Part shown: piece after piece, positions 1 to 10,800 of the stretch | Position numbering within the stretch: position 1 is the stretch's first letter | Layout of the letters: the number at the start of each line of letters is the position of its first letter | Assembly (NCBI GenBank): GCA_009760855.2 | Contig: WPIO01000041.1 | Coordinates: forward strand, 5,001 to 28,500 | Length of the DNA stretch: 23,500 bases | Direction: 5' to 3' | Source of the DNA: Cristatella mucedo | Lineage: Eukaryota > Bryozoa > Phylactolaemata > Cristatellidae | Position numbers and translations under genes: made by a program | Notes under the pieces: generated by a model | Database searches by the model: none | Told to the model about the DNA's origin: nothing | What the model saw: only the letters and a program-made list of their open reading frames with translations

Positions 1-261
1 AGGCAGTCTAGCGCCGCTAACATCCGGGCGAGCTAGCCAGCTTGCTGGGCAGCGAAACGACGCAAGCTGTCGAACCTTCGCTCCAGTGACGTCGCTGGTT
101 TATATTATCAAGCGAGGTCGATTATTTAAAAACTTGGCTAGAGATCGGGGTCCAAGAGCGAAAATGGCTGTAATCACTGAAGCACTACTCTCGTTTCGCT
201 CCGATTGACAAGCTCCGACTAACGAGTCATCCTTTGCGAGCTTTCGCGAGCGTGCTGCGAC
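1..261. other. Intergenic, nothing recognised
   Basis: Mixed composition; no repeat, coding signature or RNA structure that I can support. Confidence 0.4.
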
Positions 262-335
262 TTAATAATGATAATGCACTTGATAAAACGCCCTCGGAGA
301 ACTCAATCTTTTTCTAGGCGCTTTACATTTGCTGA
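262..335 (-). mobile_element. L2-type LINE 3' end (copy 1)
   Basis: Read on the minus strand: the conserved tail 'GTAAAGCGCCTAG...GAGATTGAGTTCTC...GGGCGTTTTATC' followed by an ATT-type repeat. Homologous to at least ten other copies here. Severely 5' truncated, as expected for target-primed reverse transcription. Confidence 0.75.
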
Positions 336-784
336 CTTCGCATGCGTGTCGCAAGCTGGTCGACATCCTTCCATTCTGGCACGAGCAAAGTGCCTAGGCA
401 GACATTTAGTCCTCTTTGGACGCTGCGAAAATGTCCTATCGCCTCTGCGAATGCAATCAACACAGCTCAGCGGCTAAGAGATATAATAGCTATACTGAGT
501 TTAACTGTCAGCGCTTCTCCCGAGAGCCTGCAGTACAACCGAGCCGAAATGAGGTAGCTAGAGGTCATCGAAAGAGGTCAGAAACTCCCAAGCTGCCAAA
601 GCAACAGCTCCGCCCATCGATTGCCGCAGATAAAGAACGCTGCCGCAGCACGAGGGTCGAGGCTTCTGAACCTAACGTGCGCCAGTGCTGGACCGACGAC
701 CGAGCACCAGCAAAGCTGGCGCCTCGAAGCAAAGCTTGCGAGACTTCGTAAGCTAGCTTTCTTGCTTACCAGACTTGGAAAATC
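336..784. other. Intergenic, no gene recognised
   Basis: Several overlapping short open frames in different phases, none with a recognisable motif. Confidence 0.4.
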
Positions 785-872
785 ACTACTCTTCCACTAG
801 TACTAGTAGACTACTACGACTACTACTAGTAGTAGTAGACTACGACTAGTAGACTACTAGTAAACTACGACG

Positions 873-926
<54 letters not shown>

Positions 927-985
927 ACTACTACTACTAATTTCTACTAGTGCTAGTACTACTACGCTACTCTTACTCTTCTACT
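785..985. repeat. CTA/TAG-rich microsatellite with a (CTG)n core
   Basis: About 14-15 uninterrupted CTG units at 883-926, bordered on both sides by CTA/TAG triplets and repeated ACTAGT palindromes. Confidence 0.95.
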
Positions 986-1249
986 TCTAAGAGACTTGGA
1001 AAGTCGCTTACTAAATCTACGTAAGTCGCAGAAAAAAGCTGCTCCAGCGACCTCTCTCGTCAGCTTCTGTCATTTGAGTGTCTAGGACACTTGAATGAGT
1101 CGTCGCACAGCAGCGATTACATCGGCTCGATCGGATCCTGCTCGTGAGTTCCAATGTGAGTCCAGAGCTCTGAGAGCTTTGTTCCGCAGACACTGCTCCG
1201 CTGCCGGACTGCCGCTATAACCGTTCTCGCCCGCCGATCAGGGCTCTCG

Positions 1250-1251
<2 letters not shown>
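986..1251. other. Intergenic, nothing recognised
   Basis: Unique-looking sequence between the trinucleotide tract and the CT run; no supported feature. Confidence 0.35.

Positions 1252-1320
<69 letters not shown>
1252..1320. repeat. (TC)n microsatellite
   Basis: Uninterrupted TC dinucleotides for about 69 bases, directly abutting the 5' edge of the LINE reverse-transcriptase remnant. Confidence 0.97.
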
Positions 1321-1326
<6 letters not shown>

Positions 1327-2390
1327 GTTCTCCTTGATCTCTCAGAAGCGTTTCACGAGATTAATCACCAGATCTTTCTCGAGCGCCTCTTCCGCACGCA
1401 CCAGGTATCACTGGCGCGGTGCTAAGCCGGTTTAGGTCCTAGGCTCAGTGAGATATGTGAAGGGTATAGATACGAATGGCTTTCAGTCGTCCGCGGAGTC
1501 CTTAAAATAGGGGGCACCTCAAGTTTCGGTCATGGGCCGACTTCCGTTCATTATCTGAACTCTGCCTGTGGCGCGATGTCATCGCCTGACGCAATCTTGG
1601 CTTTCATTTCTATGTCGATGGTACGAAGCTCTACCAATCCTTCCACCCTTGCTAAGGCTTGCTCTCTGTATCCGACTCAATCGCTTCCCTTGCATCTTCG
1701 ATGCATCGAAGGAATTCGCATCCAACCACAAGACCACAAACTGGTTTGTTCCAAGGGTCAGGTGCTCGCCTTAAGCTACCACGGTCGCTGGCTCCATTTC
1801 TCTGAGGCTCCACACGTAAAAGTGCCTGAATAAACATTTGATCGGCGGTTCTCAACCTTCCTAATGCTGCGACCCTTTGACACGGTTCCTCACGTTGAGG
1901 CAACCCCCAACCATTAAATTCAATGCGTACATATTGTGGAAATAAGCGTTTTCCGATGGTCTCAGGCGGCCCATGTGAAAGGGTTGTTTGACCCCCCAAA
2001 AGGGTCGCGACCCACAGGTTGAGAACCACTGCATTAGATACTCTGAGTGAGCTATACAAGTGGAATATTCGCATACGTTACAGGCAAGCCAAGAGTTACC
2101 GTCAAGTTGAGAGACGTCACTATCGCGATTGCTTCGCATAGTCCCACTCATGCGACGTCCGCCCGCGATCTGGGCATGCTATTCAAAGATGACTTGCCAA
2201 TTGAACAAGCTGATTGCCTCCAACGTTAAGACAGCCTACTTTCAGTTGATGGGCATTGCCAAAACTACGGCCTGCTTGGAGGAGGGTACGACAGCCAAAC
2301 TAGTACTACAGTTGTAACACCGCATCTAGACTACTGCAATTGCCTTTTTTTCAGGACTCTCTGCCTGTGCTCTTTATTCGCTGCAAGCGG
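1321..2390 (+). mobile_element. Dead L2/CR1-like LINE reverse-transcriptase copy, interrupted by a hAT MITE
   Basis: Conceptual reading with frame changes shows LVLLDLSEAFHEINHQI (RT block A), then NGFQSSAESLK-stop-G, then GFHFYVDGTKLYQ at about 1600-1640, where the catalytic YADD has become YVDG. After the transposon it continues with ARDLGMLFKDDLP (2161 on) and VKTAYFQLMGIAKT (2227 on). The order and spacing match the better-preserved copy at 8967-9648. Multiple stops and frameshifts make it non-functional. Confidence 0.85.
1843..2031 (+). mobile_element. SPIN-like hAT miniature transposon (189 bp)
   Basis: Terminal inverted repeats CGGCGGTTCTCAACCT and AGGTTGAGAACCACTG (14 of 16 positions complementary). 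Flanked by 8-bp duplications CATTTGAT (1835-1842) and CATTAGAT (2032-2039), one mismatch, as expected for hAT. The subterminal blocks 'AATGCTGCGACCCTTTGA', 'CCCCCAACCAT' and 'TTTTCCGATGGTCTCAGGCG' correspond to what I remember of the SPIN (Space Invaders) consensus ends. There is no transposase, so it is an internally deleted, non-autonomous copy. Confidence 0.88.
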
Positions 2391-2487
2391 TTATAATAAT
2401 AATAATAATAATAATAGTACGTTTGATAAAGCGCCCTCGGAGAACTCAATCTCTTTCAAAGCACTTTACATTTGCTGCAAGGAAGGT
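2391..2487 (-). mobile_element. L2-type LINE 3' end (copy 2)
   Basis: (TAA)n followed by the GCGCCCTCGGAGAACTCAAT tail and TTTACATTTGCTGCAAGG. Minus orientation. It abuts the end of the dead RT copy. Confidence 0.8.
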
Positions 2488-3117
2488 TAAAACTCAATTC
2501 ATCTGGTCTATCGTCAATGTCAAAGCGGGCAATGTCATCCGTTGTATTGCCGTGCTATGACTTTATGGGCCTATAATGTTTATGGCTTCTGATTTATGGG
2601 CCATGTTGGTTTACTATGAAAAGGTTTTACAGGGGTGATTCACTGCCTGGACTGGAGCAGGCAGTGGGAAGGAAGCAGGGTGGAGGGGAGAACGGCTTTG
2701 TGGTGTAATGCTGCGTTTGCGTTGGCGGAATACACGAGTGTTGAAGGTCCCCTCGGTGTCAGCATTTCGTCGTTTGTGTACCGACTTGTGCTTGATGTCA
2801 GAGCGTCAGCTTACAGGCACATCACACGTTCCGTCGTCTCGCCCTCACTTGTATTAAACTGAAATCTGTTTGTAATCGGGCCTTCAGTTCGCGTGCACCG
2901 AAACTGCGAGTATCGCTCCTGACTTGCGTCACAGCCTGCATTTCCTTCACGTAATTTGTGCCTCACCTAAAGACGAGTCTGTGCCGTCTGTGGCTTTCCT
3001 TGCAGCCCGAGGTGAAGGATTTCCTTGCAGCCCAGCCAGCATTTTTCTCTGTCTGCTTCGAGTGCTCATCTGAGCACGGTTCAGTGCGCTAACGAGGAGT
3101 CCCACTCACCTCTAGCC
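2488..3117. other. Intergenic, no gene recognised
   Basis: A short perfect inverted repeat, CACTGCCT/AGGCAGTG around 2640-2666, and a short direct duplication of TTTCCTTGCAGCCC near 2995-3035. No coding signature. Confidence 0.4.
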
Positions 3118-3261
3118 CTGAGTGGCTTCTTATGTGCATGCGTGCGGAGCGAATTCAAGAATTACACTGGTGTGGTTTCCCTGCCAGTCTAAGAATGTTA
3201 CCTCAGCTGTCCTCAGCCTGACAGGTTATTGGTTATCGAAATTTTCAAGCATCTGGATGCA

Positions 3262-3365
3262 GAGGATGCAGATTTTATTCTCTTCGGGTGCTATTCAAAC
3301 TACTATTCATATTATTATTGCCACTGCTATTACTTAATATTGCTATTGTTATTATTACTATTATT
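3262..3365 (+). mobile_element. Degenerate L2-type LINE 3' tail with ATT repeat (plus strand)
   Basis: 'GATTTTATTCTCTTCGGG', then TGCTATTCAAAC, then an impure (ATT)n run follows the layout of the LINE tail consensus on the plus strand. Diverged, so the 5' limit is uncertain. Confidence 0.55.
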
Positions 3366-3451
3366 TTTACATGTATACGGACTTGACAAGAGTAGCTCAT
3401 GACAGCTGTTGATTTTGTCGATGACTTCTTGATAAGTTGTGTACTTTCTTA

Positions 3452-3614
3452 TCGGTCTTAGCGCAGGGGTAAGGTGCTCGTCCTTCACGACCCGGGTCAC
3501 GTGGCTTCGTGCAGTGGTCGATCCTTTATTGACTGACTACTGCAAGCGGCGGCAATAGCCGCGAATGCTCTTCTGCAGCTGTATAAAATGAGGTTGTTAA
3601 ATAAGCCTTGACCT
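3452..3614 (+). mobile_element. Divergent tRNA-derived SINE
   Basis: A box A-like segment TAGCGCAGGGGTAAGG and a box B-like GGTCGATCC about 50 bases later. It shares GGTAAGGTGCTCGTCC with the main SINE family (copies at 17345, 19636, 21588, 21848). The downstream part lacks the LINE-like tail and ends against a LINE (TAA)n. Confidence 0.55.
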
Positions 3615-3615
3615 T

Positions 3616-3816
3616 AATAATAATAATAATGCACTTGATAAAGCTCCCTCAGAGAACTTAATCTCTTTCTAGGCGCTTTACATTTGCTGCAAAGGGAAAT
3701 ACAATTAGATGGTAAGTAAAATCATGCTTGAAAAACAAACAAAATGAATAACATGGTTAGGGTGACATGCACATGGTCAGCATGCAAATGTGGTTAGTGG
3801 CAGCATGCACAGTGTC
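3616..3816 (-). mobile_element. L2-type LINE 3' end (copy 3)
   Basis: (AAT)n, conserved tail, then 3' UTR sequence including ATCATGCTTGAAAAACAAAC and GCATGCACAGTGTC, shared closely with the copy at 7533-7769. Confidence 0.88.
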
Positions 3817-3819
3817 GGC

Positions 3820-4183
3820 GGTTCTACCGACGTCGCCCGCACGTCGATGCGTGCGGTACTGCCGCCTGCGGCAACTTCCTTCGATTTTGCCTCCTCTTTC
3901 TCGGCGGCCGATGCAGAGCGTCGATGCCGAAAGCGTGCTCGGACGCTCCCCTCGCTAGGCAGACGCCACAGGCGAGCAATCGCGCTTTCGCGAACTCTGC
4001 GAGAGCTCGTCGCGCTTCCGCGCCGACGTCGCTCGCGGCCCCGAGGACGCGGCGACCACGTCACGCACGCTCCGGATCCGGGTCCCGTCGACCTTGGCGC
4101 AGAGAGGGCAGCAGCCGTCGGCTTTAGGCTGCGTCGCATTTAGCTGCGATTCGCTCGCCGTTGCGCTGCCGCCGCCGACGGCC
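3820..4183 (+). promoter_or_regulatory. GC-rich, CpG-dense upstream region; probable promoter/5' UTR
   Basis: Composition changes sharply where the LINE tail ends (about 3816) and stays GC- and CpG-rich to about 4930, across the first ATG. I see no convincing TATA box. A CpG-rich promoter with the transcription start in this stretch is an inference. Open frames on both strands here look like composition effects. Confidence 0.4.
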
Positions 4184-4370
4184 ATGCTCGCCGCGTTCGG
4201 TCGCCGCTGCCGGCGTCTGATCGGTGCGGTTCCGCCGCCGCCGCCTCTGTCGTCGCTGCAGCGACGTTGCGCCGAGTCGTTCAACCTCTACGCGCCGGGA
4301 CCTTTTCATCCGGTGCCGCGCAAGCCGAGCCGGATGACGGCAGAGGAGGCCGTCGGCGTGGTTCGAAGCG
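4184..4370 (+). CDS. Exon 1: presequence and start of CoA-transferase domain
   Basis: Codes residues 1-62 plus the first base of Gly63. Residues 1-30 contain five or more Arg and a run of five prolines, consistent with a mitochondrial targeting peptide. The mature domain appears to begin near MTAEEAVGVVRSG (51-63), which matches the usual N-terminal 'DAV..I.SGDTVFV' segment once joined to exon 2. The donor is GTGTAG, weak at +4 and +6. It lies inside a very GC-rich block. Confidence 0.85.
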
Positions 4371-5172
4371 GTGTAGTAGCCGCTCCATGCGCGCGCGCGC
4401 GTTCCACTCCCGTTTGAGCCGCCAGCGCCCGCTCGCCTAGTCGCAGCGTCACCGGGCTGCTGCACGTGTTGGGTCCCTGCGTTCCCCTCCCCTCCTCCCG
4501 CACGCACGTCGCACGCCGGGCTGCGTGCGCACCCCCACAGATACCGGAAGCAGCCGTGCACGCGGTGCGGCGCGGCGGAATGGCGTCGCGAGCGCGCGCG
4601 CCATTTCACCCTCGATGCGAGCGGCCGCCTTTCGGCTGCTGCGCGCGCGCGGGCTCGAATCGCCTCGTTCAGAGCTGACGCTCTAGGACGACGCTGACGA
4701 CGCCGCGTATTGAGTACGCGCGGCTCGGCGGCGACTTGCAGGTCACACCGTGTTCGTCCACGGCGGATCGTCGACGCCGCTCGCACTGCTGCGCGCGCTC
4801 TGCGACCGCGCCCAGCGAGCTCACCTGCGCGACATCGAGCTCGTGCACGTCATGCTTGCCGGCGACGCGCCCTGGACGCAGCCCGAGTACGAGGGTACGC
4901 CCGCGGAGCGCGCGCGCGCGCGAGCGCGGTTGCTAGATGGGGGACGCGTGCCTCGCGATCGGCGACGCGGTTCGATTTATTAAAAAGCGATTCACTGAAT
5001 TGAAAAGGTGTTTGGCTGCGGGAATCGGAACAAGTGACATGCACTTTTCTCTATTTTCCTAATTGCGACTACGACGGTCAGTTAATGACAGGAAGCATTT
5101 TGTTGGTGACGGGAGAGACAGAGAGAGGGAGAAGAGAAGAGAGAGAGAGAGAGAGAGTGAGTGAAGAGAGAA

Positions 5173-5261
<89 letters not shown>

Positions 5262-5284
5262 GAGAGAGAGAAGAGAGAGAAGAG

Positions 5285-5363
<79 letters not shown>

Positions 5364-7467
5364 TGAGAAAGAGAGAGAGAGAGTGAGTGAAGAGAGAGAG
5401 AAGAGAGAGAGAAAGAGAGAGAGAGTGAAGAGAGAGAGTGAGAAAGAGAGAGAGAGAGAGCATTTCGGCTTGGGGACTGCACCAATAATGGCGAAATTGG
5501 TTGGAGGTCTTGGGTCGTGGTGCTTGGCCGTTGGAACGTATGTAGGTTGCTAGGTTTGATGTTGTAACGTGAGAGTTGTGCTGGTCTTCCACTTCTCGCA
5601 CCAGTGCCATTGATTGAATTGGCGCTAGGGAGACGCGGTGGAAGTTGCCTAACTTATCGCGATCTTGTGCTGACTTTTTAATGAGTGATCGGAGAGAAGT
5701 CTCTTTGAAGAATGCGAGGACAGGACATGAGCCTATGGTCATACTGATTTTATTTAAGCAGAGCAGCAGTAAATCTGGGCATCTTAAAAGCAGAGCAGTA
5801 GCGAAGGGGTTCAGCAGAGGGTAAGCAGTCTTCTCAGTCTGAGAGATCAACTTCGAGAAGAGGTAGCAGGGCCAGTCTTGAAGCTGGATATTAAGGCAGT
5901 GCGAGGAAGGGGGGTTAAAGGGTCAACTGAAACTGTTTTCTTGCTGATGAATTCTAATATTTTAGATATCTTGGAAGATAAAGGCGGCAGAGAGGGGCAA
6001 TCGCCGCAAGGCTTGCTAAGTGTGGTGCTGATGAGGTACGATTAGTTAAGTAGATGGTTGACGGTCAACGTTAATATCTTTCGATTGAATGTAATAATTA
6101 TAATAATAATAACGCACTTGATAAAGCGCCCTTAGAGGACTCAATCTCTTTCTAGGTGCTTTACAATTGCTGCAAAGAAAGCGCGATCGAATGGTTAGTA
6201 GTAGCATGCTAACTAAACAGCAATAATTACACAGCTAGGGGTGACATGCACAGGGTCAGCATGCAAGTGTGGTTAGTGGCAGTATGCACAGTGTCAGCAC
6301 GCATAGGCACATAAAGGACGAATCGCAGGGACCCACTAGATGCTGGGATAAATACGAGCGTTTTTAATTTCTTTTTAAATGTGGTCAAGTCGGGGGATGT
6401 CGTGACCAAAGTGTATCTTCTATTCAACGATGTTCTTTGAAGTTCAATGGGAGCCTCAGCTAAGATGGCTTGATACGACCTACACTGGTCCTCGTATGTC
6501 AGCCGATGGACAGTCAGTCCTCTTACCTTGTTTGCGTTTTCTTCAAGCTTGGAACTTTCATGCATGGAAAAGCCCTAGATAATATTTAACGTCTGCCGCG
6601 AACTCGAGGCGTACACAGAAGGGGTGAGAGCGAACACTGCTCTTTAAAAAAAGCCGTACATTATCCAGAACATGAAGAGCTAGCGTCGCGAGCTGTAGCC
6701 GCTGCCAAAACAGCTGACGGCCGCGTGGGAGCTCTCATCACGCGGTATCGCGTCATGCGTGCGACGTCCGATGGCGAGAGCGTGCGAGATCTCTCCATTT
6801 CTCTTTACCCGACGCGCCGCCGGCGTCGGCTTTATTTTCGCAGCCGGGCCGTGGCGCGACATGCTGCGACGGGTCGCGTCGACTGCTCGTCCAGTCATGC
6901 CGCGACGCGAAGTAATGCGCTCGTCGCTACCCGCCGCCGCAGCAGCATCGTCAATGCGCCTGCTCCCCCTCTCGGAAGCCCGCCCAGACGTCTCCGAGAA
7001 ACTGCGTTACAGGCATTATACGGAGCAACAACTTGTTCATTGGCCCCAACTGCCGCCGAGCCGTGAGCGAAGGACGCGGCGACTTTACGCCCATCTTCCT
7101 CAGCGACATCCCGATCCTGTTCAGAAAGAACATTATTCAGCTCGACGCAGCCTTCATTCAGCTCACGCCTCCAGATGCTCACGGTTTCAGCTCGCTAGGC
7201 GGCAGCGTCGACTGCGCCTGCGCGGCCATTCAAAATGCCTCCTACGTGGTGGGTGAGTGACTGGGGCGCGAGGGGGAGCTGTGGGAAGCGTAGCGGTGGT
7301 GGTTTCGCGTGAATTTTATATATCTGCGTGCGTGCGCGCGTGCGTGCGTGCGTGCGCGCGTGCGTGCGTGCGTGTCACTCTCTGAGCTACTGGTCGCCAT
7401 CTTGCCGCGCGAAGGAAGGACGGATAGACTTTCTCGCTGTAATTATGTATGTGTGTGTGTGTGTGTA

Positions 7468-7533
<66 letters not shown>

Positions 7534-7765
7534 ATAATTCACTTGATAAAGCGCCCTCAGAGAACTTAATCTTTCTCTAGGCGCTTTACATTTGCTGTAA
7601 AGTGAAATGCAATTGAATGGTAAGTAAAATCATGCTTGAAAAACAAACGAAATGAATAATATGGTTAGGGGTGACATGCACAGGGTCAGCATGCAAATGT
7701 GGTTAGTGGCAGCATGCACAGTGTCAGCACGCATAAGCACATCAAGCACGAATCACAGGAACCCA

Positions 7766-7840
<75 letters not shown>

Positions 7841-10800
7841 AGAGGGAGGGAGAGAGAGAGGGAGAGAGCCAAGACCGGCATCGAGGAGCTTTTTTTCAGC
7901 GATTAGCATAACGATGACTTAGAATAGGCACGACTGGAAGTAAAAAGAAGCGTCATGTCATGCGCACGGGTGCAACCAGTTGGCGAGAAACTTACGGGCG
8001 CACCGCCCGCCCCTCTCCCCCACTGGAGACGTCGTCCTCGGTCTCGACGGGTTCGCGAGCTTGGCCCTGTCCCTAGAGACCCGATGGGACTAAGAGCTGT
8101 TGCCCGCGGGTGAAGTCTGGGGGCTTAGGAATGCGACTTGGTGACTACAGCCCAGCGCCCCGCTGGGTTCGACTGATGGAGCGTGAGCCCGGGCTGTCTC
8201 AGCGAAGGCTCCAACCATTTAAGGCCGAGCGCATCTAGTAGTCGCATCATTTAGTGGTTCCTTGTGATTCCGCCCTTCATGTGCTTTTTTGTGCTGACGC
8301 TCTGTACATGCTGACTTTGTGCAAGTCACTTCTAACCATGCTTGTTGACATTGAGCACGTTACCACTAGCCTCTCGATCATGCTTCTTTCACAGCATTTG
8401 TTACATGCCCAGAAAGAGATGAAGTTCTCGGAGGAAACTATTCAACTCTGTTATTATTATTTTTATTATTATTATTATTATTACCACCTTCCCGTTCAAT
8501 TCTGAGGGACGAGAGAGTCATTCGTGAGTTAGTAAGCTCCATTTACACGAGCGCCTGAATGGAAATTAAGTTCTCTTGGGGCGCTATACAAATGAAATAT
8601 ATTTAATTATATTTATCCAGCCTTTATCTAACCAGTTCGCCCAACTTCCTCTGATGTTCGCGATTCAATTTGACGATCTCATCTCTGCCATATTCTTTGG
8701 ATGACGTCTCTTCTGCCCAGCTCTCCTCGCGCCCATTGAACTTCCGGTCTTTTTTCGTGCGCGTGTTCCGCCCGCTACAGGAATCGAACCCGCGGGGTGA
8801 GCTGTGAGTTGCGATCCCATCACCCCTAGTTCAAGACTTTGCGTGCTTGCCTATGCACAATTCAACGCACGCTACAGACACCGGCGGCCCCGACGTGTCT
8901 CTTTTTCTGTGCTTTCGCTTGCATGTGTAAGCATGAACAGCTGGGTGCTCTTGAATGCTTGTCTGTGCATAATAAATGTTATCTCAGCGGGAGACTCCAG
9001 AGTATTGACGCGAATGGACAAAGATCATCCCCCGAGGTACCTCTGAAATATGGGGTACCTCGGGGCTCGGTGCTAGGTCCGGTTCGTTTCACGGTTTATA
9101 CTCTCCCTGTTGCTGATGTGATTGCCAAGCACAATCTAGTCTTTCACTTCTATGCGGATGACACTCAGTTGTACCTTTGCATTGATCCCTCCCAGCCTTC
9201 GAGCACCTCAAATTCTCTCAACTCACTTGCTGCATGTGTTGATGACATCCGCACATGGATGGCAGCAAATTTTCTAAAACTAAACGATGATAAAACTAAC
9301 TTACCAGTTATGGGAAAACCCAGTGTGATTCAGAAGTTGGAAAGGCCGACGCTCAAAATTGGCTCTTCCAGCATATCTCCTGTTGAATCAGCTCGAAGTC
9401 TAGGTGTCACGTTCCAAAGTGACCTCTCGTTAGAAGACCATATCAGCTCCACAGTCAAATCAGCCTATTTTCAGCTTCATAACATTGGTAAAATTCGGGC
9501 TTGTTTAGATAAGGATACCACGTCCAAGTTGGTCCATGCATTCGTGACATCCCGTCTCGACTTCTGCAACTCCCTGCTTACTGGCCTACCGGCATGTGCG
9601 ATCAGGCGATTGCAGCTGGTACAAAAAGAGGCTGTTGAATCAGCCAAGATTTATTTATTATTTATTTATTAAGGCGCCTCGCTGGCAGCGCCGCAAATAA
9701 CGTTTCCTATAGCTCTCTCCCTACCGAAGCCCAGTAGCCCCTCTCCCTAAGGGAGGCGTTGTAGTCTGAATTGTCGTCGCGAATGGCACAGAACGCTTGC
9801 TGACGCGCAACACCACCAGTTTATTCCACCTCCATACGGAGCAGAGCGAAGCACGACTCTCCTCGCCCCTCTCGCCCACCGGAGTCCCCCGACTCCCTTG
9901 GAAAAACAATCACCAATAGCCCGGCCCGGCTGCTTACCACATCGAGTGTCGCAGCCCACTCGTACAGCGATCAGGGGCAGTGTCATCAATTAAATAAAAC
10001 CACATGCCCGCCTGATCTGGAGATCAATTAACGACGTAGCCAGAGCAGCAAGCAGCTGTTCTTCTCCACTGCTTAGACAGCGAGAAGGCTAAACATTAAA
10101 CACACAGTCCTCATAGCGCGTCGGCGGTCTCAGGCCACATCTTGGCCGTAGCTGCCTGCCGGGCTCGTCGTGCTCTGGACATACTACCAGGTCCAGCATA
10201 TGAGTGTTCGTCGAGGAGTTCACTGGCGTTCGGTACTGGTCTGATGTCCGCTAGGTGGCGGCGGATTCCATCAATTTCAATGCCAACTCCTTCCGCCGGG
10301 GCAGTAACTGTCTCCTTAATTATGAGGCTAAGTAACGGCTGCTCGGAGGAGGCGGGCGACCGCACGGCCTGTGGAAACAAGCCGGCTGCGTTTGACAGCT
10401 GCGTTCATGCGTCGCGGGGCCACATATTTTTCCGCCGCTGGCGCCTCGTCGGGCGGCACAGCCTCGAAGCTCAATGGTGCATCCCACACACCACCACTTC
10501 GCAAGCCACCACCGCGTCTCCGTGCGTCGCCGCCGCCGCGTCTTCGGGCGCCGCCGCGTCTTCGGGCGCCGCCGCGTCTTCGGGCGCCGCCGCGTCTTCG
10601 GGCGCCGCCGCGTCTTCGGGCGCCGCCGCGTCTTCGGGCGCCGCCGCGTCTTCGGGCGCCGCCGCGTCTTCGGGCGCCGCCGCGTCTTCGGGCGCCGCCG
10701 CGTCTTCGGGCGCCGCCGCGTCTTCGGGCGCCGCCGCGTCTTCGAGCGCCGCCGCCGCCGCGTCTTCGAGCGCCGCCGCCGCCGCGTCTTCGGGGCGCCG

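Noticed and set aside
268-751. Three overlapping frames at the left end as a possible small gene
   Set aside because: They start inside a LINE tail or overlap each other, and none shows a motif or splice context.
4124-4786. 220-codon minus-strand frame antisense to exon 1 and part of exon 2
   Set aside because: GC-rich shadow of the real exons; Arg/Ala-rich with no motif.
5034-5850. Long open frames coding Arg-Glu or Ser-Leu repeats over the GA tract
   Set aside because: A GA dinucleotide repeat has no stops in most frames; these are composition artefacts in intron 2.
10538-10755. CRISPR-like regular repeats
   Set aside because: Units are directly adjacent with no spacers, in a eukaryotic retroelement.
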